Positions 63,247-64,000 of a stretch of 64,000 nucleotides of DNA are shown piece by piece; position 1 is the stretch's first letter, and each line of letters begins with the position of its first letter. The notes below the pieces were generated by a model. The model was not told the DNA's origin. It ran no database searches and worked only from the letters and a program-made list of their open reading frames with translations. Position numbers and translations under genes: made by a program. The DNA is from Prescottella equi (GTDB lineage Bacteria; Actinomycetota; Actinomycetes; Mycobacteriales; Mycobacteriaceae), in assembly GCF_020171745.1 (NCBI RefSeq), contig NZ_JAIVAH010000007.1, positions 248,001 to 312,000 on the forward strand, in the 5' to 3' direction.

Positions 63247-64000
63247 TGCTTGTCCTCCTGATACCAATCGAGCAGCATCGCCGAGGTGAGGTCGGGCTGC
63301 TCGGAGAGAACGCCGATCTTCTTGTAGAAGTCGACGATCGACTGCGCGGACTCCACGTCCTTCTCGGTGAGATTCTCGACACCGAAATCGATTTCGCTCA
63401 CTGCAGTGACGGTCTGGTCCTCGGCCACGTTGACGGCCTTCTTGGTCGCGGCGGCCGCCGTCTGCGGGTCGGACTCGACCCGCTCGCTCGCCTGGGCGAG
63501 CACCTTCGCGATCTTGCGGGCGGTGTCCTCGTTCTGGTCCAGCCACGGGGCCGTCGTGATGGCCCAGTGGTGGTAGAACCAGTCGTAGTCGCCGGTGACC
63601 GCGACCACGTGCCCACTGCCCTGCGAGAGCGCGGTGGCCGGCCACGGCTCCCACAACACGTAACCGTCGATGTCGCCGCGGCTGAGGAGCGCGGGCATGT
63701 CCGTCGGTGTCGCCGAGACCATCTCGACTGCGCCCGGGGCGATTCCGTTGGCCTCGAGGTACTTGTCCGTCGAGATCTGGCTCAGCCCCGGAACGATGCC
63801 CATCTTCTTGATGCCGGCCGCCGAGTCGACCCCGTTGCGCAGGACGACCTTGATGTAGTCGCCGGACACCTCGTACGAGTACATGGCTCGCAGCGACGGG
63901 TTCTGACGCAGCTGCGCGATCGTCGTGGTGTCGGAGCTACCCGCCACCTGGACCTGACCGGTGGCCAGCGCGTCGACGGCCTCGCCGCCACGGCCGAACT
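63243..64000 (-). CDS. SsuA/NMT1-type binding protein, 5' end outside window
   Basis: The frame remains open to the right edge, so the signal peptide and N-terminus are missing; visible start FGRGGEAVDALATGQVQVAG. Shared segments with the orphan lipoprotein at 50654 include ALLSRGDIDGYVLWEPW and DYDWFYHHW. It is the binding protein of the importer encoded downstream, with ATGA coupling to the ATPase. The related sulphonate/taurine/pyrimidine families vary in ligand. Confidence 0.85.
   Translation of the reverse strand, partial: FGRGGEAVDALATGQVQVAGSSDTTTIAQLRQNPSLRAMYSYEVSGDYIKVVLRNGVDSAAGIKKMGIVPGLSQISTDKYLEANGIAPGAVEMVSATPTDMPALLSRGDIDGYVLWEPWPATALSQGSGHVVAVTGDYDWFYHHWAITTAPWLDQNEDTARKIAKVLAQASERVESDPQTAAAATKKAVNVAEDQTVTAVSEIDFGVENLTEKDVESAQSIVDFYKKIGVLSEQPDLTSAMLLDWYQEDKQ

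Overview
The window looks like chromosomal DNA from a high-GC mycolic-acid actinobacterium, most likely Rhodococcus or a close relative. This rests on the very high GC content, the many GTG/TTG starts with GGAGG-type ribosome binding sites, ATGA/GTGA stop-start overlaps, a DUF6319-type protein, an Rv1815-like exported protease, a class III adenylate cyclase, and dense CoA-ester and aromatic/alicyclic catabolic genes. The genus is an inference from gene style, not a database match. I saw no rRNA, tRNA, CRISPR array, transposase, integrase or phage block.

Region by region. 1-2.7 kb (+): the end of an M20 amidohydrolase, a class III extradiol dioxygenase and a meta-cleavage-type alpha/beta hydrolase, closed by a strong terminator. 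2.75-16.5 kb: an amide/peptide scavenging region, with an amidase, a complete Dpp/Opp-type ABC importer (ATPases, permeases, lipoprotein), a YtcJ-like amidohydrolase, a GntR/HutC regulator with a matching operator, a second paralogous binding lipoprotein and an N-acyl-D-amino-acid deacylase. 16.5-20 kb: a Baeyer-Villiger module (esterase, KstR-like TetR regulator, BVMO). 20-22.7 kb: a cyanate operon (cynT, cynS and a GuaD-like deaminase) with divergent cynR. 22.7-27.4 kb: ilvD, an MHS-family transporter and an acyl-CoA ligase. 27.7-32.8 kb: more general genes (exported protease, DUF6319, adenylate cyclase, TetR plus DHA2 efflux pump).

32.8-47.5 kb (-): a second Dpp/Opp-type importer lies downstream of a long, mostly coupled catabolic operon (amidohydrolase, fluoroacetate-dehalogenase-like hydrolase, class II aldolase-like protein, 102-aa unknown, D-2-hydroxyacid dehydrogenase, FMN 2-hydroxyacid oxidase/dehydrogenase, thiolase, SDR, acyl-CoA ligase). 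A divergent IclR gene controls the head, and the gap between them holds two tandem 17-bp operator-like repeats. 48.4-56.7 kb (+): an AurF-type diiron oxygenase, an enoyl-CoA hydratase, an orphan SsuA/NMT1-type lipoprotein, a double-length class III CoA-transferase, a quinone-oxidoreductase-like MDR and an acyl-CoA ligase. 56.7-64 kb (-): DUF6891, an IclR with a cysteine-rich tail, an alpha/beta hydrolase lacking the Ser nucleophile, a 7Fe ferredoxin and its reductase, a second class II aldolase-like protein and an SsuABC-type importer whose lipoprotein gene runs off the right edge.

Taken together, the window is a catabolic island-like stretch: importers bring in amides, peptides or organic acids; hydrolases and oxygenases open them; CoA ligases, thiolase, hydratase and CoA-transferase move the products to central metabolism. 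The strongest candidate for something new is the IclR-controlled operon at 38.4-47.5 kb, whose hydrolase carries the complete residue set of a C-F bond-cleaving fluoroacetate dehalogenase next to two 2-hydroxyacid-oxidising enzymes.
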